In this document: in pieces, positions 1-7,994 of the stretch | Layout: every line of letters starts with the position of its first letter | Position numbering within the stretch: position 1 is the first letter of the stretch | Origin: Oenococcus sicerae | Lineage (GTDB): Bacteria > Bacillota > Bacilli > Lactobacillales > Lactobacillaceae | Assembly (NCBI RefSeq): GCF_004102045.2 | Contig: NZ_CP029684.2 | Location: 124,001 to 188,000 of the forward strand | Direction of reading: 5' to 3' | Length of the DNA: 64,000 bases | The notes under the pieces: model-generated | Told to the model about the DNA's origin: nothing | Seen by the model: only the letters and a program-made list of their open reading frames with translations | Database searches by the model: none | Translations under genes and position numbers: made by a program

Positions 1-669
1 TGTAGGCAAAAAGCCAACACCCGTAGCTAATTGATCAATAAATTTTTGCGGATCGGCTTGAATACTTGGATTTGTATTGTAGTGAGTGGGAATCACACGT
101 TTGGCCTGAAGAAAATCAGCTGCCACCAGTGCATCATCAGCGTCCATCGTAAAGTGACCGCCAATGCAGATCAAAGCTAAATCTACTGGCCGCTTCCTAG
201 CAACTAACTTAAGATCGGAAAACAAACAAGTATCACCTGTATCATAAATTAACTTATTCTCAACCGTGATCGCCATGCCTGAAGCAACACCAAGCGGCAT
301 CAATCGACCATCAACAACGCTAGCATCGGTATGCCAAGCCGGAAACAGTTTTACGGAAAAATCGTCCGCGTAAAATGTGCCGCCAAAATTAATACCTTCT
401 GCATGGCAATCATGAGCTTCGGGCAAAGAATGATTAATATATTCAGCAAAATCTGTCTGGGTCACGATCGTTGCATGAGTGCGTCGGGCAATATCAAAAC
501 CGTCTCCCACATGATCACCGTGAACATGTGTCAGCAAGATATAGTCAGCTTTTAAGTCATTCGGATCAACCTTCGTATGTTTGTTGCCTGTCAAAAAAGG
601 ATCAACTAATATGGCAGACTTGCCGGATACAATTCTAAAAGCACTGTGACCAAAATAAGTGATTTTCAT
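1..669 (-). CDS. UPF0173 metal-dependent hydrolase (MBL fold), 3' end cut by window
   Basis: An open frame runs from ATG at 669 to the window edge with no stop, giving 223 residues. The family is normally about 225-230 residues, so only the last few are missing. It starts MKITYFGHSAFRI and carries the metallo-beta-lactamase metal motif HVHGDHVG near residue 50, a TGD motif further on, and a conserved GGHFTMD stretch. This is the UPF0173 branch of the superfamily, whose substrate is unknown. It lies upstream of no obvious partner and is transcribed in the same direction as yajC-tgt, with a terminator between them. Confidence 0.9.
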   Translation of the reverse strand, partial: MKITYFGHSAFRIVSGKSAILVDPFLTGNKHTKVDPNDLKADYILLTHVHGDHVGDGFDIARRTHATIVTQTDFAEYINHSLPEAHDCHAEGINFGGTFYADDFSVKLFPAWHTDASVVDGRLMPLGVASGMAITVENKLIYDTGDTCLFSDLKLVARKRPVDLALICIGGHFTMDADDALVAADFLQAKRVIPTHYNTNPSIQADPQKFIDQLATGVGFLPT

Positions 670-684
670 TTTCGTTTATCTCCT

Positions 685-715
685 AAAATAAAAAACAGCT
701 CAAACCGGCTGTTTT
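685..715 (-). terminator. Intrinsic terminator of the tgt-yajC unit
   Basis: The inverted repeat AAAACAGC (692-699) and GCTGTTTT (708-715) is followed, read on the minus strand, by a T-rich run at 685-695. It overlaps the last codon of yajC. Confidence 0.8.
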
Positions 716-1088
716 ACTTTGATTCTTTTTTATCGTCTTTATCATCCGCAGGACCGGTAATTTTGTCAGCTGTTTTGGTACTTTCTGCTGGAGATATTTT
801 AGCAATTGCCCGCTGATCGAAAGTCAGAAAAACGCCTTCTACATCCAATGTCACAATTTTCTTTTCACTATCGATCGAATCAACAACACCGTGCAAACCA
901 CCAATTGTGACTACTTTGGCCCCTTTAACCAATTCTGTATGCATTTTCTCTTGCTGGGCTGCATTTTGTTTACGGCGTCTAGAAGACCACCAAAACATAC
1001 CACCAATCAAAACAGCATAGATTAAGACCATCGGTACCCAAGAACTCGAGTTACTTTTTGCGGCCGCTATAATTAAGTTATTGAACAT
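714..1088 (-). CDS. yajC: YajC, Sec translocase accessory membrane subunit
   Basis: A 124-residue protein with one N-terminal membrane segment (about residues 14-32, VPMVLIYAVLIGGMFWW), a basic RRRK stop-transfer segment, and a cytoplasmic domain with the family signature GAKVVTIGGLHGVV. YajC associates with SecDF-SecYEG in protein export. An upstream TTG at 1100 is open in frame, but the Shine-Dalgarno GGAGGA lies inside those codons (1093-1098), so ATG at 1088 is the start. The gene follows tgt closely, the usual tgt-yajC order. Confidence 0.93.
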   Translation of the reverse strand: MFNNLIIAAAKSNSSSWVPMVLIYAVLIGGMFWWSSRRRKQNAAQQEKMHTELVKGAKVVTIGGLHGVVDSIDSEKKIVTLDVEGVFLTFDQRAIAKISPAESTKTADKITGPADDKDDKKESK

Positions 1089-1123
1089 AAAATCCTCCAA
1101 TTTACTATTCTATCAAAGCTTAG

Positions 1124-2269
1124 TTAGAAAAGACGAGCATTTGGTCTATTGTATCCATATTCTTCAAGAACCTTTTCTCTAAGATCCAAAAGCTGATCAT
1201 TTTCAATCGCCGTACGCATATCTTCCATGAGTTTTAGCAGATAACGAAGATTGTGAATGGAAGCCAAATTATAAGCTAACAATTCATTTGTGTTAAAAAG
1301 ATGATGCAGGTAAGCTTTAGTGAAATGAGTTGAGGCATAATCGTCGAGATCTTCGTCAAGCTGACTAAAGTCCTCTTTATACTTATGATTTGTAATCACG
1401 ATCCGGCCAAATCTGGTCATCAAACTGCCTTTGCGGGCAATACGCGTTGGCAAAACGCAATCAAACATATCAATGCCGCGAATCACAGAATCAAACAGCG
1501 AATCCGGTGCACCGACACCCATCAAGTAACGCGGCTTGTTTTCCGGCAGCCATTGCGTCGTGAAATCCAAAACACGATTCATTTCAGCTTTGGATTCGCC
1601 AACCGATAAGCCACCGATCGCATAACCTGGCAGTCCTAACGAAACTAAATCTTTAGCGGAGTTCTCTCGAATTTTTTTAAAACCAGCACCTTGAACGATA
1701 CCAAAAAGTGCTTGGCTATCTGTTTTTTTATGTGCTTTAAGTGCTCGTTGTGCCCAACGTGCTGAACGCTCAGTTGATTGCTTAATGTAATCATAACTTT
1801 CGAAATACGGAACTGCTTCATCTAACTGCATCATAATATCAGCACCCAGATTATTCTGAATTTTCATGGCCACTTCAGGTGACAAAAACATCGTCGAACC
1901 ATCAATATTGTTCTTAAAAGTGACCCCCTTTTCCGTAATTGATCGAGAATCAGCTAAACTAAAGACCTGAAAACCTCCGGAATCAGTTAAAATCGCTTGA
2001 TCCCAATCCATAAATTTATGCAGGCCGCCAGCTTTTGCGATCAAATCATCTCCAGGACGAATCCATAAATGATAGGTGTTTCCCAAAATAAACTGGGAAC
2101 CAATTTCTTTTAATTCGCGCGGCTGCACGGATTTAACGGTTGCTTGTGTGCCAACTGGCATAAACATAGGTGTTTGCCAGTCGCCATGAGGCGTATGAAT
2201 CACACCGCGGCGTGCGCCGGTGTGCTTGTCAACATGTAATAGCTCGTAAGTTACGGGTAATTTGGTCAT
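1124..2269 (-). CDS. tgt: tRNA-guanine transglycosylase lacking the zinc cysteines
   Basis: Exchanges guanine-34 of GUN-anticodon tRNAs for a queuosine precursor. The general-base Asp is in [12 protein letters not shown] and the nucleophile Asp in [17 protein letters not shown]. From ATG at 2269 it has 381 residues, the normal family length. An in-frame TTG at 2299 would add ten residues, and neither start has a clear ribosome binding site. In most bacteria the zinc site is C-x-C-x-x-C plus a His. Here the segment reads [13 protein letters not shown], so the three cysteines are replaced by Leu, Asp and Ser, while the His of SIHNLRY remains. The rest of the fold looks intact, so the gene is probably functional without a normal structural zinc. 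Confidence 0.92.
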   Translation of the reverse strand: MTKLPVTYELLHVDKHTGARRGVIHTPHGDWQTPMFMPVGTQATVKSVQPRELKEIGSQFILGNTYHLWIRPGDDLIAKAGGLHKFMDWDQAILTDSGGFQVFSLADSRSITEKGVTFKNNIDGSTMFLSPEVAMKIQNNLGADIMMQLDEAVPYFESYDYIKQSTERSARWAQRALKAHKKTDSQALFGIVQGAGFKKIRENSAKDLVSLGLPGYAIGGLSVGESKAEMNRVLDFTTQWLPENKPRYLMGVGAPDSLFDSVIRGIDMFDCVLPTRIARKGSLMTRFGRIVITNHKYKEDFSQLDEDLDDYASTHFTKAYLHHLFNTNELLAYNLASIHNLRYLLKLMEDMRTAIENDQLLDLREKVLEEYGYNRPNARLF

Positions 2270-2313
2270 AAATATCATTGTAAAACAAAAATTAGTCAAC
2301 TAGATGGATTCAA

Positions 2314-3228
2314 TTACTCAAATAATTTCGTTTTCTCATTGATCGATCTGGCACTGGTTTTTAATTTAGCTGTTTCCGCTCGATTTAAAGGCAGATGTAT
2401 TTCACGGACGATCCCCTCTCGGCCGATGATCGCAGGTAAAGAAATATAGCAGCCTAATTTGTCATTATAACGAGAAACGATCGCTTCTCCATGGCTATCA
2501 GTTAAAATCATATCGATCAAAACCGCAGCAGCACTTGCGATCGCGATATTCGTGTAACCTTTGCCATCGATCACATCAAAGGCTGCCCGCTTAGTGGCTT
2601 GCTCTAGATCAGTCACATCAATGTCGCGCTCTTCGGCTATTTTTAAAATAGGCTGCTCTAAAACCTTGATCGAAGACCAGGCTGGAAACTGCGAATCGCC
2701 ATGTTCACCTACCACAAAACCCGAAACTGCTCGCGGATCAACATCAAAACGTTCGCCAATTTCCCGCTTTAATCTAGATGTATCTAAGTATGTACCTGTA
2801 CCAAAAACTTGCGTTTTTGAAAGACCCAATGTTTTTTGATAAACGCTCGTGATCACATCCACAGGATTTGTGATCGTTAAAAAAACACCATTGAATTTAG
2901 CCGCTTTAAGCTGGTTAGCCATAGTTTGAATCTGTTCAAGATTAAATTTCAATTCAGCAAAACGATCACCGGTTTTAGCAGTCAAGTTCACATTCCCAAA
3001 GGTACTAACGACAATATCAGCATCGCTAAGATCGCGATAACTGCCAGCTAAAATTTTTGTATGGTGAGTCAAAAAAGACTGGGCATCTCTAAAGTCCAGA
3101 CTCTCTGCTGTTAAATGTTTTTGATTAACGTCCAATAAGACGATTTCATCAACCATACCGCGGTCGATAATAATGTGAGCCAAGGTCGATCCGACGTGGC
3201 CCATTCCGATAATTCCGATTTTGCGCAT
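2314..3228 (-). CDS. L-2-hydroxyacid dehydrogenase of the L-HicDH/LDH family
   Basis: A 304-residue NAD-dependent dehydrogenase. It has the Rossmann glycine motif GIIGMGHVGS at the N-terminus, the NPVDVITSVYQ segment, and the catalytic His in VVGEHGDSQ. The substrate loop reads FGNVNLTAKTGDRFAEL, longer than and unlike the loop of classical lactate dehydrogenase. The overall sequence resembles L-2-hydroxyisocaproate dehydrogenase, which reduces branched 2-oxo acids. Lactate dehydrogenase activity cannot be excluded. A paralogue is at 41143-42072. The gene lies directly upstream of tgt on the same strand and may share its transcript. Confidence 0.85.
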   Translation of the reverse strand: MRKIGIIGMGHVGSTLAHIIIDRGMVDEIVLLDVNQKHLTAESLDFRDAQSFLTHHTKILAGSYRDLSDADIVVSTFGNVNLTAKTGDRFAELKFNLEQIQTMANQLKAAKFNGVFLTITNPVDVITSVYQKTLGLSKTQVFGTGTYLDTSRLKREIGERFDVDPRAVSGFVVGEHGDSQFPAWSSIKVLEQPILKIAEERDIDVTDLEQATKRAAFDVIDGKGYTNIAIASAAAVLIDMILTDSHGEAIVSRYNDKLGCYISLPAIIGREGIVREIHLPLNRAETAKLKTSARSINEKTKLFE

Positions 3229-3310
3229 TTTTCGCCCTCACTTTGTAACACCTTAATTATAATTTACTGTTAAAAAACGGATCAAAAATATTCGCAGCAT
3301 CCGCTTATTT

Positions 3311-3356
3311 TTAGAAACGTTTTCAATGGCAGTTTTTCAGCTTGTCTATTTATAAT
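3311..3356 (+). promoter_or_regulatory. cre-like site and -10 box between divergent dehydrogenase genes
   Basis: At 3311-3325 the sequence fits the CcpA consensus WTGNAANCGNWNNCW with one mismatch (A for the first G). A perfect TATAAT lies at 3351-3356 on the plus strand, suited to the oxidoreductase at 3398. No good -35 is visible. The placement suggests carbon catabolite control of one or both divergent genes. Confidence 0.5.
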
Positions 3357-3397
3357 AGAGTGGAACGTATTTGTTTGAGCAATTAAGGAGAATTCCG

Positions 3398-4312
3398 ATG
3401 AAAGCAATTGAAATAAATAAATTTGGCGATGTTGACGTTTTTTATGAAACTGAAAAAACGCCTGGTGATTTAAAATCACACGAGCTTTTAATTAAAAATT
3501 ATGCCACTGCTATCGACCCCTATGATGTGAAATATCGAGCTGGCGCCTTTGACGGAGCAGATAAATTGCCAACAGTCCTTGGATCAAGTGTGGCCGGCAT
3601 CGTTGAAGCGATCGGTTCGGAGGTCACTCAATTTACTATCGGCGACCGCGTAGCAGCCAGCACCCATCTTCAAAGCTACGCTAGGCAAGTAATTGCTTTA
3701 GAAAAACAGTTAGCTTTGATTCCTGATAATGTTACTTTTGTACAGGCAGCCGGTGTCGCTCTTGGCTACCAAACCGGCTATCAAGGCATCACTAAAGAAC
3801 TTGACCTGCAAAAAGGACAGTCCATTTTGATTCATGGCGGCAGTGGCTCGGTCGGTTTTGCCGCTATTCAAGCAGCTAAAAATAGTGGTGCAACAAAGAT
3901 TTATGCAACAGCCAGTGACAAAGGCAAAGCATTTTTAACCGAATTCGACCCAAAAATCATAGTGTTTGATTACAAAAAAGACGATTTTACGAAAATAACA
4001 GAAAAAGTGGACGCTGTTTTGGATACGGTCGGTGGAAATACTCAAGAACAGTCCTTAAAAGTACTAAAAAGCAGCGGAAAACTTCGCTCAACAGTCAATT
4101 TAACTGATAACGTTAAGAATTCAGCCTTTGATGCAGCAAGCTATTACCTAGTTTCCGGCCAAACATTGTCACAACTTCTTTTGGATCTCAGCCGTAATCG
4201 CATCACAATCAAAATCGCACACATGATGAAATTTAACTTAGAAAATCTTAAAAAAAGCCATCAGCAATTTGAAACAGGTCATCCATTAGGAAAAATAATT
4301 TTAGAATTTTAA
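3398..4312 (+). CDS. Zinc-free NADP-dependent quinone/zinc-type alcohol dehydrogenase-like oxidoreductase
   Basis: A 304-residue medium-chain dehydrogenase/reductase of the quinone oxidoreductase branch. It has an N-terminal GroES-like domain (VLGSSVAGIVEAIG) and a cofactor domain with ILIHGGSGSVGFAAIQ. The structural-zinc cysteines of alcohol dehydrogenases are absent, as expected for this branch. The start is ATG at 3398, preceded by AAGGAG at 3385-3390; an open TTG further upstream has no ribosome binding site. It probably reduces quinones or reactive enones. The substrate is unknown. Confidence 0.88.
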   Translation: MKAIEINKFGDVDVFYETEKTPGDLKSHELLIKNYATAIDPYDVKYRAGAFDGADKLPTVLGSSVAGIVEAIGSEVTQFTIGDRVAASTHLQSYARQVIALEKQLALIPDNVTFVQAAGVALGYQTGYQGITKELDLQKGQSILIHGGSGSVGFAAIQAAKNSGATKIYATASDKGKAFLTEFDPKIIVFDYKKDDFTKITEKVDAVLDTVGGNTQEQSLKVLKSSGKLRSTVNLTDNVKNSAFDAASYYLVSGQTLSQLLLDLSRNRITIKIAHMMKFNLENLKKSHQQFETGHPLGKIILEF

Positions 4313-4315
4313 AAA

Positions 4316-4645
4316 TTAACGGCCGATAATTTTTTCAGCTTGATCCCATAAATAATCCCAGAGTAGATCGGGATTTTTTTTGAAATCACTGAGAAAACTA
4401 TCACCTTTTGCCGTGATGCGGCCCTCTTGTTTACCAGCGATGCCGACAATCGCAAAGTCTTTTTGGTCAATCAATTGTACGGTGAAATATTCGCCATCAA
4501 GCAAATCGTTGACGATCGCCTGCAAACCATCTTTTACAGACTGGCCGATCACTTGTTCTTCACTCACAGCAAAGCCGCGGTGTTTCATCAAAAGTACTCG
4601 ATCTTGAACCGCCTGCATCGTTTCAGGAATTTTATCTTCACTCAT
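4316..4645 (-). CDS. Uncharacterised small soluble protein
   Basis: A 109-residue acidic protein with no membrane segment and no motif I recognise. It contains short alternating helical and strand-like stretches (DGEYFTVQLIDQKDFAIVGIAG) that suggest a small alpha/beta fold. It converges on the oxidoreductase gene with three bases between the stops and lies just downstream of the esterase gene on the same strand, so the two may be co-transcribed. Composition and codon use look like neighbouring genes, so I treat it as real. Confidence 0.65.
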   Translation of the reverse strand: MSEDKIPETMQAVQDRVLLMKHRGFAVSEEQVIGQSVKDGLQAIVNDLLDGEYFTVQLIDQKDFAIVGIAGKQEGRITAKGDSFLSDFKKNPDLLWDYLWDQAEKIIGR

Positions 4646-4679
4646 AGGTTCATTTTAAGACATCGAAATTTAAAAAAAC

Positions 4680-5435
4680 TCAATGTTTCTTCAAAAAATC
4701 AATTGTCACGGGTAATGCATCATCAGCATAGGCTAAGGCGTGCCGATCTCCTGGAAAAATAAGCGTGGAAACTTCGAGACCATTTTCAATATAGGCTGAC
4801 TGCATTTTGTAAACTTCCTCGATCGGAGCCAATTCGGCAGCAGAATTAACTAATAAAATGCTCCCTGTTGCCGGTGTGATTTGATGCTGCAGCGTTGCTT
4901 GATCAACTTTAGATAAATCACCATTAAAAAGTCTTTCTAAAATCCATTTATAATAGGACGCCATCTTGCTGCCCTTATCCGGATCTGGATTGTCAGCTGC
5001 TTTGCGACCAGCAATTGCCGTATGCGTAGCTAGAAATCCTTTGAAATCGAATTGGCCAGACCAAGAAACAGTTGGAAATCCTGTTTCGATCGATAAAGAA
5101 ACGCTGATATTTGCTCCCGATGAAGCACCAAACAGTGAGATATTTTTTTTGTTGAATTGATAATCACTATTGATCAAAAACGTTAAAGCTGAGCGAGTAT
5201 CGTCCAGCTGGGTCGGATAAAGGTGCTTTTCATCTGCTAACCGATAATTCGTCGAAGCCACAGAAAATCCGGCCTGAAACAAGGCCTGAAAAACTTTCAG
5301 ATCCTTTTCTTTATCACCCTGCCACCAGCCGCCGCCATGCACATAAAAAACCAAAGGGGCTGAAAAATCTTGTAAATAAAGATCAATTTTCTGTTTTGCA
5401 TCTATGCCATAAGAAATATCAGAAATCTTTGTCAT
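4680..5435 (-). CDS. Alpha/beta hydrolase, esterase/lipase type
   Basis: A 251-residue serine hydrolase. The oxyanion motif HGGGWW is near residue 34, the nucleophile elbow GASSGA near residue 104, an acidic residue lies in the C-terminal third, and the catalytic His is in PGDRHAL. The HGGG motif places it in the hormone-sensitive-lipase-like (BD-FAE/carboxylesterase) group. No signal peptide is visible, so it acts in the cytoplasm on small ester substrates that cannot be named from sequence. It faces the phosphatase gene at 5476 divergently with a 40-base gap. Confidence 0.85.
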   Translation of the reverse strand: MTKISDISYGIDAKQKIDLYLQDFSAPLVFYVHGGGWWQGDKEKDLKVFQALFQAGFSVASTNYRLADEKHLYPTQLDDTRSALTFLINSDYQFNKKNISLFGASSGANISVSLSIETGFPTVSWSGQFDFKGFLATHTAIAGRKAADNPDPDKGSKMASYYKWILERLFNGDLSKVDQATLQHQITPATGSILLVNSAAELAPIEEVYKMQSAYIENGLEVSTLIFPGDRHALAYADDALPVTIDFLKKH

Positions 5436-5475
5436 ATGGTCATTCTAGCAGACTAAAATGTGAGTAGAGGTGCTT

Positions 5476-6138
5476 ATGAAAATCACATTTTATTTGGTTC
5501 GCCACGGGCAAACATATTTCAATCGTTACAACAAATTACAGGGCTGGGGAAATTCTCCTTTAACCGAGAATGGTCTTGCGGATGCTAAACAAACCGGTGA
5601 AAAATTGAGTGATATTCATTTTTCAGCCGCTTATAGCTCCGATACAACACGAGCAATTGATACGGCTCAAATCATTCTTAATGAAAATACAAGTGATTTT
5701 CAGCCAAAACTAATTAGTTTGTTAAATTTTCGCGAACAATTTTACGGTTCTTTCGAGGGTTCTAATATGGATGTAGCTTGGCTGGACGCCGGCGCGCCTT
5801 ACGGCTTAAAAAGCTACGCTGAGATCGTTGATAATTACGGTCTGCCTTCAACGAAGGATTTCTTAAAAGCCGCCGATCCTTGGCACGATGCAGAAAATGA
5901 CGATGAATATTGGGCACGAATCGACGAAGGATTTGACAAATTATTCAAAAATACTGCCATTGCTGACAACTCAAATGTTTTACTTATTTCTCATGGCAAT
6001 ACGTTATTATCCTTAGCTGATCGCTATGGCGAAGACAAAATAAGCCTGCATGCTCGGCCGAAAAACGGGTCAGTCTCGAAACTGTTTTATGAAAATGGTC
6101 ACTTCAGATTCCTCAGCTTTGATGATAAAAAAATTTGA
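5476..6138 (+). CDS. Histidine phosphatase family protein (phosphoglycerate mutase-like)
   Basis: A 220-residue protein. The catalytic RHG motif is in YLVRHGQTYFN near the N-terminus, the second catalytic His is in LLISHGNTL near the C-terminus, and the middle acid is in the FREQFYGSFEG segment. These define the histidine phosphatase superfamily. In lactic acid bacteria such proteins are often called phosphoglycerate mutase, but the length and sequence fit a small-molecule phosphatase equally well. ATG at 5476 has AGAGG at 5466-5470; the in-frame GTG at 5470 is part of that site. Confidence 0.88.
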   Translation: MKITFYLVRHGQTYFNRYNKLQGWGNSPLTENGLADAKQTGEKLSDIHFSAAYSSDTTRAIDTAQIILNENTSDFQPKLISLLNFREQFYGSFEGSNMDVAWLDAGAPYGLKSYAEIVDNYGLPSTKDFLKAADPWHDAENDDEYWARIDEGFDKLFKNTAIADNSNVLLISHGNTLLSLADRYGEDKISLHARPKNGSVSKLFYENGHFRFLSFDDKKI

Positions 6139-6354
6139 TCAGCGCTTTTTGAGCCAATCATAAATGGCCAACGCAATAATAAAGAGAATGATCAGGCCAA
6201 TGCCATGCCAAATCAAATGGATCAATGAGAATAATAGGCCGATCACAAAAATCACGATCAAAATCGGTACTAAGGCTGCTGTGACACCAAACGAAATGAA
6301 GCCAAAGGCTGCGGCCAAAATCAGCAGCACGATAAATAGAAAAATTAAGGGCAT
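6139..6354 (-). CDS. Small hydrophobic membrane protein
   Basis: A 71-residue protein that is almost entirely hydrophobic. It has two or three membrane segments (about residues 2-24, 29-48 and 50-66) and ends in the basic tail DWLKKR. The ribosome binding site AAGGAG sits just before the ATG. No family is recognised. It resembles the short phage-shock/LiaI-like or DUF-type membrane peptides of Firmicutes, but that is only a resemblance. Confidence 0.7.
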   Translation of the reverse strand: MPLIFLFIVLLILAAAFGFISFGVTAALVPILIVIFVIGLLFSLIHLIWHGIGLIILFIIALAIYDWLKKR

Positions 6355-6432
6355 CTTTACTCCTTGTCTCTTAATTTTACATTCTTTCTAAAAGTTATAA
6401 AAATTACAAATATATTACATATTTAAAAGCGC

Positions 6433-6461
6433 TTGACAATTTTTAATTCGCCGTGTAATCT
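6433..6461 (+). promoter_or_regulatory. Promoter of the leader-controlled branched-chain operon
   Basis: TTGACA at 6433-6438. The -10 is either TGTAAT at 6454-6459 (spacing 15) or TAATCT at 6456-6461 (spacing 17). Transcription would start near 6467, about 18 bases before the leader-peptide ATG and 210 bases before the first structural gene. Confidence 0.75.
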
Positions 6462-6484
6462 AAAGGGCAACTCAAAGAGAGTAC

Positions 6485-6562
6485 ATGCGAAGTAATTGTT
6501 CACAAATGAATATGAATGCATCAATTATTTTGATCAGCGTCGTGTTGCTAATTACACAGTGA
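6485..6562 (+). CDS. Branched-chain amino acid-rich leader peptide (attenuator)
   Basis: A 25-codon reading frame from ATG 6485 to TGA 6560-6562, preceded by the purine-rich AAAGAGAG. Residues 14-23 read IILISVVLLI, so nine of ten consecutive codons specify Ile, Leu or Val. The stop codon overlaps the first base pairs of a perfect 9-bp hairpin, and a strong terminator follows before the structural genes, one of which is the branched-chain aminotransferase. This arrangement is that of ribosome-mediated attenuation leaders such as those of enteric ilv operons. It is far shorter than a normal gene and has no other visible role. The assignment is inference from codon content and context. Confidence 0.85.
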   Translation: MRSNCSQMNMNASIILISVVLLITQ

Positions 6563-6661
6563 CGACTGATTGATTTTGTCAGTCGTCGAAAGATGACTGG
6601 CTAGCATGGTTGAAGATTTTCAAACCCGTTCTAGTTAATTACAAACTAGAGCGGGTTTTTT
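6561..6661 (+). promoter_or_regulatory. Transcription attenuator with competing hairpins and terminator
   Basis: Segment 1 (6561-6569) pairs perfectly with segment 2 (6579-6587). Segment 2 (6580-6587) can instead pair with segment 3 (6592-6599) across a GAAA tetraloop. Segment 3 onward (6598-6609) can pair with 6626-6637 in an 11-pair helix with one mismatch, which would block the terminator. The terminator itself is 6623-6636 with 6644-6657, followed by six T. A ribosome stalled on the Ile/Val/Leu codons leaves segment 1 free, so 1:2 forms, segment 3 is free for the antiterminator and the operon is on. A ribosome at the stop codon covers segment 1, so 2:3 forms and the terminator wins. Confidence 0.8.
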
Positions 6662-6679
6662 GTTTCTAAAGGAGAAGAA

Positions 6680-7951
6680 ATGACAGCAAACAGCAAACCG
6701 AATGCTGGGTCTGACGTATTTAATCAAGATCCGGCTTCGATGACAACACAAGAAAGAGATTCTGCCTATGCCCAAGCAATGTCGGCTGCAGCAAAATTTA
6801 AAACTGACCGTGCTCAGCCAGAAGAGCTGAGGCCGGGATCAGGTCCCTTGACACGTCCAGAAAAGAAAATGAAAATGTCCGACTGGGTCTACACAGTCAG
6901 TCAAGGTGTTTCAAACGCAATTTTGGTTATTCTGGGAATTTCAATTCTCTTGAATACAGCCGGAAATCTGCTCCATTGGGTACCTCTGCAAATGATCGGT
7001 ATTTTGGGTCAGCATCTGTTAGCACCTGCTATCGGTGCCGGTATTGCTATTCAAATGCGTTCAACAACACTGACAACTTTCTCAGCTATGATCGCTGCAA
7101 CTGTTGGTGCTAACTCAATCTATTTCACAGAGACAGCTTTAAAGGCAACCACAACCGCAACTGGCTGGGTCGCACCACAACTTGCCGGCGCAACTATCAC
7201 CACTGTTGGCCAGCCGGTTTCAGCAGTTATCGGCGGACTTACTGCCGTCTTAGTTGGCAAGTGGATGACTGGCAAAACACCATTAGACATGTTTATCGTA
7301 CCTTTCTGTGCAACGCTGGTTGGTGCGATCGTGGGGCTCGGTGCTGCAACGGTAACCACGCCATTTTTAACTTCTGTTTCAGAAGCGCTCGCAAACACAA
7401 TGAAAGTTAATCCAGTTCTAGGTTCTGCAATCGTTTCATTTGCTTGGTTCTGGTTCTTAATGACACCCGCTTCATCGGCTGCTCTAGCCGTCGCTGTTGG
7501 TCTTGATCCAATGTCAGCTGGTGCTGCTCTAATCGGTTGTTGTGCTGCCTTTGCTGGTTTCACGGCCATGAGTTTCAATCAAAATAATCCTGGTGCCAAT
7601 ATCGCACAAGGGTTAGTAACGCCTAAGATTCAATTCCCAAATGTTATCAAGTCACCCTTAACAGCCCTCGGACCTATGGTTGCTGCAATGGTTATGTCAT
7701 CACTCGCCGTTACAGTTGCTGGTTTCAAAGTACCTTCAGCACTTGGCGGACTTGGATTTTCCTCGCTCACTGCACCATTAAATGTTCTTTCAATGTCAAA
7801 AGACTCTGGCTTTTCATATGGTTGGGGCGGGCTTGGTATCATGATCGTCTTTGGACTTGTTGGACCAGCTGTTATTTCTTGGGCTTGGTATCGTTTCTTA
7901 AAGAGTGTTGGTAAAACACGTACGAACGATCTGCATCTTGATGTTGTTTAA
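6680..7951 (+). CDS. PfoR/PTS_EIIC_2-type membrane protein, likely transporter
   Basis: A 423-residue protein with a hydrophilic N-terminal stretch of about 75 residues and roughly nine or ten membrane segments after it. It matches the EIIC-like family that includes PfoR (PTS_EIIC_2), with conserved small-residue-rich helices and a SFNQNNPGANIAQG loop. No EIIA or EIIB partner lies nearby, so a sugar PTS role is doubtful. It shares a leader-controlled transcript with the branched-chain aminotransferase 43 bases downstream. That context suggests transport of branched-chain amino acids or their oxo/hydroxy acids, but this is inference. The ribosome binding site is AAAGGAGA. Confidence 0.8.
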   Translation: MTANSKPNAGSDVFNQDPASMTTQERDSAYAQAMSAAAKFKTDRAQPEELRPGSGPLTRPEKKMKMSDWVYTVSQGVSNAILVILGISILLNTAGNLLHWVPLQMIGILGQHLLAPAIGAGIAIQMRSTTLTTFSAMIAATVGANSIYFTETALKATTTATGWVAPQLAGATITTVGQPVSAVIGGLTAVLVGKWMTGKTPLDMFIVPFCATLVGAIVGLGAATVTTPFLTSVSEALANTMKVNPVLGSAIVSFAWFWFLMTPASSAALAVAVGLDPMSAGAALIGCCAAFAGFTAMSFNQNNPGANIAQGLVTPKIQFPNVIKSPLTALGPMVAAMVMSSLAVTVAGFKVPSALGGLGFSSLTAPLNVLSMSKDSGFSYGWGGLGIMIVFGLVGPAVISWAWYRFLKSVGKTRTNDLHLDVV

Positions 7952-7994
7952 TTTAAAAAAAGTTTGATAATGATTTCAAAGGAGAGTTTAGTAA

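Noticed and set aside
1385-2839. Plus-strand open frames opposite tgt and the first hydroxyacid dehydrogenase
   Set aside because: Shadows of well-supported minus-strand genes.
3282-3479. 65-codon minus-strand frame between the divergent genes
   Set aside because: It crosses the promoter region and the start of the oxidoreductase gene, with no ribosome binding site.
7120-7842. Long antisense open frames opposite the PfoR-like gene
   Set aside because: They mirror the codon pattern of the real gene and lack start signals.
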